Shown: in pieces, positions 50,410-59,034 of the stretch
Numbering within the stretch: position 1 is the stretch's first letter
Layout: every line of letters starts with the position of its first letter
Assembly: GCA_003576685.1 (NCBI GenBank)
Contig: QOZR01000004.1
Span: forward strand, 124,001-188,000
DNA from: Virgifigura deserti
Lineage (GTDB): Bacteria > Pseudomonadota > Alphaproteobacteria > Dongiales > Dongiaceae
Direction of reading: 5' to 3'
Length of the DNA: 64,000 nucleotides
The notes under the pieces: generated by a model
Told to the model about the DNA's origin: nothing
Seen by the model: the letters and a program-made list of their open reading frames with translations, nothing else
Database searches by the model: none
Position numbers and translations under genes: made by a program

Positions 50410-51960
50410 ATGCTGCCAGATACGATCAACCCGAAAGTTCTGATCCAGTACTATCTGTCCGAGCTGTGGGCGCGCCGATGGCTGGTCGTCGGCGTCGCCT
50501 GGCTGGTCAGCATCATCGGCTGGACCATCGTGGCGATGATGCCGGATCGCTACACGGCGACCGCGCGCATCTATGTCGACACGCAGAGTCTGCTCAACCC
50601 GCTGATGAAAGGCCTGGCCGTCAGCCCGAACATCTCGGAGCAGATCGAGATCATGCGGCGTACGCTCCTGACGCGGCCGAACCTGGAAGAGCTGCTTCGC
50701 ATGACCGATCAGGATCTCGGCATCGACAGCCCGGAGGCGGCGGAGGCCAAGATCCGGGCGCTGCAAATTCAGCTGCAGCTGATTCCGCAGCGGGACCAGC
50801 TTTTCGAGGTGATTTATGAGAACAACGATCCGGAGCTGGCGCAGCGGGTCGTCCAATCGCTGCTGACGATCTTCGTCGAGCAGAACCTCGGCACCAGTCG
50901 CCAGGACATGGCGAGGGCCCGCCGCTTCATCGACGCCCAGATCGCCGAATATGAAGGTCGGCTCCGCGAGGCCGAGGCCAGCGTCGCGGAGTTCAAGCGG
51001 GACAACGCCAGCGAACTGAACTATCAGGAGCGATATAGCGGGCGGCTGCAGCAGGGCGAGTTCGAGATCCAGCGGCTGGAAACGGCGTTGCAGTCGGCGA
51101 TCTGGCAGCGCGACGAGCTGCGGGCCGAACTTGCGCGGACGCCGGAGACGGTCGCCAGCACGGCGACCGCGACATCGCCCGCGCAGCAACGCCTGGAAGA
51201 GCTGCAGCAGCAGATGACGGACCTGCGCCTCCGTTATACGGCGGAGCATCCGACCGTGATCAACCTGCAGCGCATGATCGATTCGACCGAGCAGCAGGTT
51301 GCCAACGAGCGCTCCGGCGCGCTCCAGTTGCCCAATCCGGCCTATCTGCAACTCGAGGGGGAAATCGACCGGATGGAGCGCGAGATTCGGCTCACCGAAC
51401 GTCGCCTGGAGACACAGAGGGCCGAGGTGCAGATGCTGCGCCAGCGCATCCAAGAGGTCCCGCCGGTCGCCCTCCAGTTGGCTCAGATGACGCGCGATTA
51501 CGACGTTCTGCGGCAAAACTACGACCGGCTCATCGAGCGCCGTGAATCCGCACGACTGGCACAGAATCTCGATGATCAGACGACGAACGTGGAGTTCCGG
51601 ATCGTTGAGCCGCCGGTCGTTCCGCTACGGCCGAGCGGACCGAACCGCCCGCTGTTCTTCACGGGTGTCCTGTTCGCCGGGCTCGCCGCGGGCGTCGGCA
51701 TCGCGCTGGTCCAGATTCAGCTCAAGGACTCGTTCTCCACCATCGCGCAGTTGCGCGACGCCTTCAGCGTCCCGGTGCTCGGCAGCCTGTCGCTGGTGCA
51801 GAGCACGGTTCGTGACCGGCTATACCTCGTAGACGTCTCGGCGCTCGCCTTGAGTCTGGTGGCGCTCGTCGGCGTCTTCGGCGCCCTTGTGCTCCTCTTC
51901 CCCGATCTGGTTGGTCTGTCGAATAGCGTCTACGGTCAACTCCAGACGCTGTGGTCATAG
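50410..51960 (+). CDS. XrtA-locus polysaccharide chain-length determinant (Wzz-like)
   Basis: A 516-residue inner-membrane co-polymerase. Wzz domain with a first membrane span at about 24-44 (WLVVGVAWLVSIIGWTIVAM), a long periplasmic coiled coil (about 150-400) and a second span (about 415-435) after the proline-rich VVPLRPSGPNRPL motif. A third hydrophobic stretch near 475-495 follows. It lacks its own kinase domain; the tyrosine autokinase is the next gene. Together they should set polymer length. Confidence 0.94.
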   Translation: MLPDTINPKVLIQYYLSELWARRWLVVGVAWLVSIIGWTIVAMMPDRYTATARIYVDTQSLLNPLMKGLAVSPNISEQIEIMRRTLLTRPNLEELLRMTDQDLGIDSPEAAEAKIRALQIQLQLIPQRDQLFEVIYENNDPELAQRVVQSLLTIFVEQNLGTSRQDMARARRFIDAQIAEYEGRLREAEASVAEFKRDNASELNYQERYSGRLQQGEFEIQRLETALQSAIWQRDELRAELARTPETVASTATATSPAQQRLEELQQQMTDLRLRYTAEHPTVINLQRMIDSTEQQVANERSGALQLPNPAYLQLEGEIDRMEREIRLTERRLETQRAEVQMLRQRIQEVPPVALQLAQMTRDYDVLRQNYDRLIERRESARLAQNLDDQTTNVEFRIVEPPVVPLRPSGPNRPLFFTGVLFAGLAAGVGIALVQIQLKDSFSTIAQLRDAFSVPVLGSLSLVQSTVRDRLYLVDVSALALSLVALVGVFGALVLLFPDLVGLSNSVYGQLQTLWS

Positions 51961-51997
51961 CCACGCGCCCGCAGCAGGAAAGGGAGCTGAAACCAAC

Positions 51998-53026
51998 ATG
52001 AGTCTGATCGACAAGGCCGCGCAGCGCATGGGTCGATCCCGGACGGACTCCCTGCTCGAGCGTGCCGCGGCCCGGGGCTTTGCCTCGGGACAATCCGCCC
52101 GCGAGCAGCAGGAACCGCAACCCTCGCCTCAATCGCCGCCGCCCCAGGGTGCTCCCCAAGGTGCTCCCCAGGGCACTCCCCGGGTTTTCCCGGAAGCCCC
52201 CGAAGCCCCGATCGGTGCTCCGGCACAGCGCCGGAGCACCGAGATCAAGATCGATCTGGCCCGGCTGAAGGCGCGAGGCTTCATCTCACCGGACGGCCGG
52301 CGGTCCCGGCTTTCCGAGGAGGTCCGCCTGATCAAGCGACGCCTGATGCAGCGCATGACGCTGTTCGCGCGCGAGAAGGTGGGCGACGCCGACGAAACGC
52401 TCGGCCACGTCATCATGGTGACGAGCGCCCGCCCCGAGGAGGGGAAGAGCTTCCTCTCGCTCAACCTGGCGCTCAGCTTCATCGTCGATGAAGGCTACAA
52501 CGTGCTGCTGATCGACGCCGACATCCTGCGGCCGACGGTCTTGAGCACCCTCGGCCTCAAAGCGAACAAGGGACTGGTTGACGTCCTGCGGGACCCGACG
52601 CTCGAGATGGCCGACGTCCTGTTGCGCGACCACTCGCTGCGGTTGACCTTGCTGCCGTCCGGCGAGCCCGTCGCCTCGGCGACTGAACTGTTCGGCGGCC
52701 CCCAGATGCGGGAGTTCGTGGAGAAGATCGCGCGACGCTATCCCGACCGTGTCATCATCTTCGATGCGCCACCCGTGTTGGCGAGCACCGAGCCGCTTGC
52801 CATTGCCCAGCATGTCGGGCAAGTGCTGTTCGTCGTGGAAGCGAACCAGACGTCACAGCGCGCCGTGCAATCCGCCCTCGAACTGCTGGAGCCTTGCGAT
52901 AATGTCAGCTTCGTCCTTAACAAGGCTACCACCCCAGGTAGCGCCGAAGAGTTCGGAACCTACTATGACGCCTATCAGGAGAAGAAGGTTGACACTACCG
53001 AACCGAACTCGACGCCTTCGACCTGA
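51998..53026 (+). CDS. XrtA-associated tyrosine autokinase (BY-kinase)
   Basis: A 342-residue cytoplasmic kinase. P-loop TSARPEEGKSFLSLNLA, Walker A' LLIDADILRP and Walker B VIIFDAPPVL define a BY-kinase. The C-terminus has tyrosines (EFGTYYDAYQEKK) that could be autophosphorylated. The N-terminal linker is rich in Pro and Gln with a tandem QGAP repeat (about 48-60). It works with the chain-length protein encoded just before it. Confidence 0.92.
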   Translation: MSLIDKAAQRMGRSRTDSLLERAAARGFASGQSAREQQEPQPSPQSPPPQGAPQGAPQGTPRVFPEAPEAPIGAPAQRRSTEIKIDLARLKARGFISPDGRRSRLSEEVRLIKRRLMQRMTLFAREKVGDADETLGHVIMVTSARPEEGKSFLSLNLALSFIVDEGYNVLLIDADILRPTVLSTLGLKANKGLVDVLRDPTLEMADVLLRDHSLRLTLLPSGEPVASATELFGGPQMREFVEKIARRYPDRVIIFDAPPVLASTEPLAIAQHVGQVLFVVEANQTSQRAVQSALELLEPCDNVSFVLNKATTPGSAEEFGTYYDAYQEKKVDTTEPNSTPST

Positions 53027-53033
53027 CCTCGGG

Positions 53034-54497
53034 ATGGCGAGCGGATTCGATCGCGTGCCGACGCGGATCGCATTCCTGAGCGCCTGCGCCTCGGCGGTCG
53101 TCGTTTGGATGACAGCGCCTGCAGCCTGGTCGGCCGAGGTCACGGTGTCGAACTCGGCGTCGACCTCGGTGACCTATACCGACAACGTCGACCTCGATCC
53201 CGATGACGAGGCCGACGAAGCGATCATCTGGACCAACACGGGCGCGACGAGCATTCGCGCGCTTGGCGCGCGCTCCGACGTCGCCGTGGATGCCGGCCTC
53301 AGCCTCGACACGATTTTCGAGGACGACACCGATGTCGAACTGCGCCCCGACATCCGCGCCCTCGGCACGTTCGAGTTGCTGGAGGAGCGTTTCTTCGTCG
53401 ATGCGCGCGGATCGGCCAGCACCGAACTCGAGAACCCGTTCAGCGCGATATCCGCATCGCCGGGATCCGGGCGTGAAAACGAGACCACCGTCTACACGGT
53501 CGGCATCAGCCCCTATCTGGTTCAGCGGTTCGGCAACTGGGCCACTTCAGAGCTGCGTTATCGCCACGACCGCGTCTATATCGAAGAAGACGACCTCGAC
53601 AACACGATCACTAATGCCGCCAGCCTGCGGACCGAGACCGGCAGCCGCTTCAACCGCCTGCTTCTGACCAACGACCTCGAATATGAGGACGTCAATGCCG
53701 ACGACGAAGAGGACGACCTGACGCGCGAGACGGCGCTCCTGTCCGGCCAGTACCTGCTGGTCCGGGAGTTTTCGCTCCTCGGCACCGTCGGCTATGAGAA
53801 GATCGAGTCTGACGATCTGCGCGACGACATCGACGGCATCGTCTGGAACGCCGGCTTTCTCGCCCGCCCCGGCCCACGGACCGAGTTCCAGTTCACCTAT
53901 GGCCGTCGCTATGATCAAACGGACATTGCCGCGTCGGCGCTTTATCTGATCACACCGCGCCTGACCTTTCGGGCGAACTACGCGGAAAGCCTGGTCATCG
54001 GCGCAACCAGTGTCGGGACGGACGATTTCGGCTTCATCGTCGACGAGAACGGTGTGATCATCGACCCGCGCACCGGCTTGCCGGCCAACCTTTCCGAAGA
54101 TCTGGGCCTCGAGGACGACACCTATCTGGCCGAGCGCCTGCAGGCCTCCCTCGCCGGCGTGTACGGGCGCAGCGACTGGGTCCTGCTGGCGACGCACGAA
54201 AGCCGCAAGTTCGACTTCCAGTCGGACGAGACGCTGATCACCACGTCGGCCCAGTGGAACTATGCCCTCACGGAGAGCACCCGCGTCGGCACCTACTTGG
54301 CCTATCGCCTTGCCGAGGTGGATTCCCCGGCCTCGAACGACACCGATACGGCCTTGGCGCGGATCCAGCTTTCGCACGATCTGGCCGATAATATCGCCAC
54401 ATTCGCCGCGTACAGCCGATCCCAACGTTGGGCCGATAACGAGAGCAGCGAATACACCGAAAATGCCGTGACCTTGGGGCTACGGGTGGCGTTCTAA
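53034..54497 (+). CDS. XrtA/PEP-CTERM-locus outer-membrane beta-barrel protein
   Basis: A 487-residue exported protein: signal peptide ending WSAEV, then many amphipathic strands with acidic turns (DLDPDDEADE, EEDDLDN, NADDEEDD) and a terminal Phe (TLGLRVAF). This matches the outer-membrane protein of XrtA exopolysaccharide loci (TIGR03016 type). It probably acts as a second outer-membrane component, possibly the porin through which polymer passes. It starts seven bases after the kinase stop. Confidence 0.88.
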   Translation: MASGFDRVPTRIAFLSACASAVVVWMTAPAAWSAEVTVSNSASTSVTYTDNVDLDPDDEADEAIIWTNTGATSIRALGARSDVAVDAGLSLDTIFEDDTDVELRPDIRALGTFELLEERFFVDARGSASTELENPFSAISASPGSGRENETTVYTVGISPYLVQRFGNWATSELRYRHDRVYIEEDDLDNTITNAASLRTETGSRFNRLLLTNDLEYEDVNADDEEDDLTRETALLSGQYLLVREFSLLGTVGYEKIESDDLRDDIDGIVWNAGFLARPGPRTEFQFTYGRRYDQTDIAASALYLITPRLTFRANYAESLVIGATSVGTDDFGFIVDENGVIIDPRTGLPANLSEDLGLEDDTYLAERLQASLAGVYGRSDWVLLATHESRKFDFQSDETLITTSAQWNYALTESTRVGTYLAYRLAEVDSPASNDTDTALARIQLSHDLADNIATFAAYSRSQRWADNESSEYTENAVTLGLRVAF

Positions 54498-54499
54498 GC

Positions 54500-55621
54500 A
54501 TGTATGAAGAGTTTTACCGCCTGTCCGGACCGCCGTTCAAGCTGAGCCCGGACCACCGCTTCTTCTATCGAAGCCACAGCCACAGGAAGGCGATGTCCTA
54601 CCTGAAGTTCGGGCTTCACCAGGGCGAAGGCTTCATCGTCATCACGGGCGCTGTCGGAACCGGGAAATCGACGCTGGCGAGCCAGCTGTTTTCGGAACTC
54701 GATTCGACCGAGGTGATCGCCGCACAGATCGTCACCACCCAGATCGAGGCAGACGATGCGGTGCGGATGATCCTGTCGGCCTTCGAGATTCCGGCTTCGA
54801 CCCCCGACAAGGCGGCGCTGCTGCGCGCTCTCGAGTCCTTTCTGGTGCAGCAGCACAAGCTCAACCGGCGCGTGCTGCTGGTGGTCGACGAGGCGCAGAA
54901 CCTGCCGATGCGGACGATCGAGGAGCTGCGCATGCTCTCCAACTTCAGCGTCGGCGGTCAGTCGCTGTTTCAAAGCTTCCTCCTCGGCCAGCCGCAGTTC
55001 AATGCGCTGCTGGCAAATCCGAACCTCGAACAGTTGCGTCAGCGGGTGATCGCCTCCTACCACCTGGAGCCGATGACGACCGAGGAGACACGCGAATACA
55101 TCAGGCATCGCCTGACGATGGTGGGCTGGCAGGACGACCCGGCGATCACCGACGGCGCGTTCGAGCGGATCTTCACCGAGACCGAGGGCATCCCACGCCG
55201 GATCAACACGCTGTGCAACCGCCTCCTGCTGTTCGGCGCGCTGGAGGAGACGCATCTGCTCGACGAGCATGCGGTCGAGGAGGTGATCGACGATCTGCGC
55301 AAGGAAGTCGCGGAGGGTGTGGTCCGACGCCCGCAGAAAACGAGCGAACCGATCGCGGAGCCGGTTGCCGAGCCGATTCGGCCGAGCCGCCCCTTCACCC
55401 GCACGAACGGCCATGCCGGCGAGATCGGGAGCGGCGCGATATCCGGTGGCGAGATTCCGCCCGAGCTGAACGCGCGCCTCGATCGGCTGGAGCATATCGT
55501 GTCCCGCCACGAGCAAGTCATGCGAGAGGTCCTGGAGACCGCCGTCAGTTTTCTTTCCATGCCGTTCCTGCCGGGCCGCCGGCCCGGCCAACCCCCGGAC
55601 GACGATGATCAGATCGACTGA
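54500..55621 (+). CDS. XrtA-associated AAA ATPase (ExeA/GspA-like)
   Basis: A 373-residue ATPase. Walker A ITGAVGTGKSTLASQL (GAVGTGKS at 50-57), Walker B RVLLVVDEAQNLP and sensor region GQPQFNALL. The conserved N-terminus MYEEFYRLSGPPFKLSPDHRFF is typical of the XrtA-locus version (TIGR03015 type). The C-terminal third is proline- and arginine-rich with a short coiled segment. Role in the locus is unproven; related proteins remodel secretion complexes. Confidence 0.91.
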   Translation: MYEEFYRLSGPPFKLSPDHRFFYRSHSHRKAMSYLKFGLHQGEGFIVITGAVGTGKSTLASQLFSELDSTEVIAAQIVTTQIEADDAVRMILSAFEIPASTPDKAALLRALESFLVQQHKLNRRVLLVVDEAQNLPMRTIEELRMLSNFSVGGQSLFQSFLLGQPQFNALLANPNLEQLRQRVIASYHLEPMTTEETREYIRHRLTMVGWQDDPAITDGAFERIFTETEGIPRRINTLCNRLLLFGALEETHLLDEHAVEEVIDDLRKEVAEGVVRRPQKTSEPIAEPVAEPIRPSRPFTRTNGHAGEIGSGAISGGEIPPELNARLDRLEHIVSRHEQVMREVLETAVSFLSMPFLPGRRPGQPPDDDDQID

Positions 55622-56558
55622 GCAGTATGCTGCACCGGTGGTGGACCGCCCTGCCGCGGGGGGCCGGTCCGTCAGTGCCCGGCCCGCGAATGCCCGACTT
55701 GTCAACGCGATGTCGGTCGACGTCGAGGATTATTACCAGGTCTCGGCGTTCGCCGGCACGATCGGGCGGGCGGATTGGCCGAGCTATCCGTCGCGCGTCG
55801 AGCAGAACACGCGGCGCATTCTCGACCTTTTCGCTGAAACGAACGTACGCGCCACCTTCTTCATGCTCGGCTGCCTCGCCGAGCGCCATCCGCACCTCGT
55901 CCGGGAAATCGTCGAGCAGGGTCACGAGCTGGCGAGCCACGGCTATTCGCATTATCGGGTGTTCGAGCAGACCCCGGCCCAGTTCCGCGACGACGTGTCG
56001 ACGACGAAGAAGATCCTCGAGGACACCGGCGGTGTCGCCGTGAACGGCTATCGCGCCGCCAGCTTCTCGATCAATCGCGATACTTGGTGGGCCTTCGAGG
56101 TGCTGGCGGAGGCCGGCCACACCTACAGCTCGAGCGTCAATCCGATCCAGCACGACCATTACGGCGTCCCCGACGCCGATCGCTTTTCCTTCCGCCCCAA
56201 CGGCTCGGCCTTCACCGAGATTCCGATCACGACCGTAGAGGTGCTCGGGCGACGCCTTCCTTGCGGCGGGGGTGGCTATTTCCGCCTGTTCCCCTACCAG
56301 TGCTGGCGCTGGGGCCTGCGTCAGGTCAACGGGTCCGATGGACGCGCCGCGGTCTTCTATTTCCACCCCTGGGAGATCGACCCCGAGCAGCCGCGCATCG
56401 CCGGCGCCTCGCGCCGGTCGCAACTGCGCCATTACACAAATCTCAAGATCATGGAAGCCAAGTTGCGCCGGGCGCTGACGGATTTCTCCTGGTCCCGAAT
56501 CGATGAGGTCTTCCTCGGCGACGGCAGGGGCGACGGCAGGATCGGCGCCGTCAGCTGA
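55605..56558 (+). CDS. XrtA-locus polysaccharide deacetylase
   Basis: A 317-residue NodB-fold deacetylase with a DUF3473 C-terminal part. MSVDVEDYYQVSAF carries the first metal Asp, ELASHGYSHYRVF the two metal His, and GYRAASFSI the active arginine loop; the C-terminal AVFYFHPWEIDPEQPR has the catalytic His. It would remove N-acetyl groups from the polymer. It overlaps the ATPase by 17 bases. MSVDVED at codon 36 could be the true start. Confidence 0.92.
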   Translation: MIRSTEQYAAPVVDRPAAGGRSVSARPANARLVNAMSVDVEDYYQVSAFAGTIGRADWPSYPSRVEQNTRRILDLFAETNVRATFFMLGCLAERHPHLVREIVEQGHELASHGYSHYRVFEQTPAQFRDDVSTTKKILEDTGGVAVNGYRAASFSINRDTWWAFEVLAEAGHTYSSSVNPIQHDHYGVPDADRFSFRPNGSAFTEIPITTVEVLGRRLPCGGGGYFRLFPYQCWRWGLRQVNGSDGRAAVFYFHPWEIDPEQPRIAGASRRSQLRHYTNLKIMEAKLRRALTDFSWSRIDEVFLGDGRGDGRIGAVS

Positions 56559-57593
56559 ATGTCGGTCACCATTCATGAGCTGAGCGACGCGGAGGAGACG
56601 CTCTGGGAGGCATTCGTGCAAGCCTGTCCCGGAACGACCTTCTTCCATCGCGCCGGCTGGCGTCGCGTCGTGGCGCAGAGCTACGGCTACCGGAGCTATT
56701 TCCGCTTTGCCCGGCGTGACGGCGCTATCGTCGGCATTCTGCCGCTGGTCCATGTCAAGACGCCGTTGTTCGGCAATGCGCTGATCTCGACGGGGTTCGG
56801 GACCTATGGCGGCATTGCCGCGCTGGACGAAGCCGCGTCCGTGGCGCTCGCGACCGATGCGGCCGATCTGGGCCAGACGCTAGGCGTCGATTATGTCGAG
56901 CTTCGGCACCACGCACCGGTCTCGGCGCTCGACTGGCCAGTCAAGGCCGACGTCTACGCCACCTTTCGCCGGGAGATCCTCGAGGATGAAGCCGCCGGCC
57001 TCAAAGCGGTGCCCTCCAAGCGGCGTTACGACCTCAGAAAGAGCCTCAAGAACGGGCTGTCCGTCGAGGTCGACGCCCCGATCGACAGCTTTTACCGCAT
57101 CTATGCGGAGAGCCTACGCAATCTCGGCACGCCGGTCTTCCCGAAGCGGTTCTTCGTCAATCTGAAGCGAGAGTTCGGGGATGCGACCGAGGTAGCCGTG
57201 GTGCACGGCCCGGACGGACCCGTCGCCGCGGCGACCAGCCTGTTCTTCAAGAACGAGGTCACACCCTATTACTCCAGCGCGCGACCGGCCGCGCGCCGGC
57301 TGCACGCCTATGACTTCATGTACTGGAGCCTGATGCGCCGGGCCGTCGCGCGGGGCGCGTCGGTCTTCGATTTCGGCCGCAGCAAGTTCGGTACCGGATC
57401 GTTCGACTACAAGGTGTTCTGGGGCTTCAAGCCGGAGCCGCTGCACTACCAGTACCGCCTGATCCGGAGCGGGGACATCCCGAACGTCAACCCGCTCAAC
57501 CCGAAATACCGCCTCTTCGTATCGGCGTGGCAGCGGCTGCCGCTGCCGGTCGCGAATCTCGTCGGCCCGCATATCGCGCGACAGCTCGGGTGA
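56559..57593 (+). CDS. XrtA-locus FemAB-like protein
   Basis: A 344-residue protein with the FemAB/BioF2-like GNAT fold: FFHRAGWRRVVAQSYGYRSY near the N-terminus, PSKRRYDLRKSLKNGL mid-chain and FDFGRSKFGTGSFDYKVFWGF near the C-terminus, the usual mark of the XrtA-locus version (TIGR03019 type). It might add an acyl or aminoacyl group to the polymer repeat. It directly abuts the deacetylase gene. Confidence 0.91.
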   Translation: MSVTIHELSDAEETLWEAFVQACPGTTFFHRAGWRRVVAQSYGYRSYFRFARRDGAIVGILPLVHVKTPLFGNALISTGFGTYGGIAALDEAASVALATDAADLGQTLGVDYVELRHHAPVSALDWPVKADVYATFRREILEDEAAGLKAVPSKRRYDLRKSLKNGLSVEVDAPIDSFYRIYAESLRNLGTPVFPKRFFVNLKREFGDATEVAVVHGPDGPVAAATSLFFKNEVTPYYSSARPAARRLHAYDFMYWSLMRRAVARGASVFDFGRSKFGTGSFDYKVFWGFKPEPLHYQYRLIRSGDIPNVNPLNPKYRLFVSAWQRLPLPVANLVGPHIARQLG

Positions 57594-57596
57594 GCA

Positions 57597-58919
57597 ATGC
57601 GAAACCTCCTGTTTCTCGCGCACCGCATTCCCTATCCGCCGAACAAGGGCGACAAGATCCGCTCGTGGCATCTGCTCCGCCATCTCGCGGACTCGTTCGC
57701 CGTTCATCTCGGCTGCTTCGTCGACGACGAGGACGATTGGCGGCATGTCGGATTCCTCGAAGAGATCTGCGCGAGCTGCCGGTTCGCCCGGCTCGATCCG
57801 CGCTGGGCCCGCCTGCGAAGCCTGCGCGGCCTTGCGACCGGCGCGCCGCTGACCTTCCCCTATTTCTGGGACGCCGGGCTCGCCGGCTGGGTAGAGGCGC
57901 TACATCGCAGCCACGATATCGCCGTGGAATTCGTGTTCTCCTCGTCGATGGCACCCTATCTCGAGCGCCGCGGCCGCTCGGCGGCAAGGCGTATCGTCGA
58001 CTTCATCGATGTCGATTCGGAGAAATGGGCGCAGTATGCGGAATCGCAGGCTTGGCCGATGCGCTTCATTTACGGGCGCGAAGGGCGATTGTTGGCCGAT
58101 GCCGAGCGACGGATCGCCGCCGATGCCGATGCCAGCTTCTTCGTCTCCGAGGCGGAGGCCGCGCTGTTCCGGCGGCGGCCCGGCGTCCCGTCCGAGCGCG
58201 TCCATGCGCTGGGCAATGGCGTCGACCTCGCCTTCTTCGCCCCGCACCGCGATCTGCCCTCCCCTTACCCGGCCGGCGGTCCGGTTCTGGTCTTCACGGG
58301 CGCCATGGACTATCGGGCCAATGTCGATGCGGTCTGCTGGTTCGCCCGCGAGGCGTTCCCGCTGATCCGGGAGATGGACGCGACGGCGCGCTTCTTCATC
58401 GTGGGCGCGCGGCCCGCGCCGGAGGTTCAGCGGCTTGCCGGCGATCCGTCGATCACCGTGACGGGACGGGTCGAGGATGTTCGGCCCTATGTCACCCACG
58501 CCGCCGTCGCCGTGGCGCCGCTGCGCATCGCGCGCGGCATTCAGAACAAGGTCCTCGAAGCGATGGCGATGGCCGTCCCGGTGGTAGCGACCCCGCAGGC
58601 CTTCGAGGGGATCGATGCCGATCCGCAGGCCGACCTGGTGGTCGCCGGAGAAGCGCCGGCCTTCGCCCGGGCGGCCGGCGAGTTGCTCGCCGATCCGGCC
58701 CGACGCCGCCGGATCGGCGAGCAGGCGCGTCGGCGAGTCGAGGAAAACTACGGCTGGGATCGCGCGCTAGCGACGTTGGACGGGGTTTTGCGCTATAGTC
58801 GCGCCGACACACCCTCCCGCCCGGCGCCGGCAGCAGCTCCCGGAGGGACGGCGGACCTGCGGCTCGGAACGGGCCGGCTAGAGCCTGATCCGATCACATC
58901 GGTTCGACGTGATCGGTGA
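57597..58919 (+). CDS. XrtA-locus glycosyltransferase (TIGR03087-like)
   Basis: A 440-residue GT-B enzyme, family 1/4. N-terminus LLFLAHRIPYPPNKGDKIRSWHLLRHL is diagnostic for this group, and IARGIQNKVLEAMAMAVPVVATPQAFEGI is the donor-binding region. It would add a sugar during repeat-unit synthesis. The last 14 codons, from GGCTAGAG onward, lie within repeat copy C, which also provides its TGA stop, so the natural C-terminus may once have ended differently. Confidence 0.91.
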   Translation: MRNLLFLAHRIPYPPNKGDKIRSWHLLRHLADSFAVHLGCFVDDEDDWRHVGFLEEICASCRFARLDPRWARLRSLRGLATGAPLTFPYFWDAGLAGWVEALHRSHDIAVEFVFSSSMAPYLERRGRSAARRIVDFIDVDSEKWAQYAESQAWPMRFIYGREGRLLADAERRIAADADASFFVSEAEAALFRRRPGVPSERVHALGNGVDLAFFAPHRDLPSPYPAGGPVLVFTGAMDYRANVDAVCWFAREAFPLIREMDATARFFIVGARPAPEVQRLAGDPSITVTGRVEDVRPYVTHAAVAVAPLRIARGIQNKVLEAMAMAVPVVATPQAFEGIDADPQADLVVAGEAPAFARAAGELLADPARRRRIGEQARRRVEENYGWDRALATLDGVLRYSRADTPSRPAPAAAPGGTADLRLGTGRLEPDPITSVRRDR

Positions 58920-58994
58920 ATCAGTCTCTAATTATTTGAATTAGAGGGCGATTGACCGAACAGGTTGGATCAACCTGATCGCATCGCACTCTAG
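58878..58994 (+). repeat. three-hairpin palindromic repeat, copy C
   Basis: Same orientation as copy A, bounded by CTAGAG and CTCTAG. The middle hairpin is perfect (CTCTAATT / AATTAGAG around ATTTG). Hairpin 1 is slightly changed (CGATCACATC / GACGTGATCG). Hairpin 3 is CAGGTTG / CAACCTG. It overlaps the last 42 bases of the glycosyltransferase gene and lies 40 bases before the exosortase gene, inside a same-direction gene series. Confidence 0.88.
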
Positions 58995-59034
58995 GATAAC
59001 GAAGAGGGGGCATGGCGCTTCTCATGAGTGCGGC

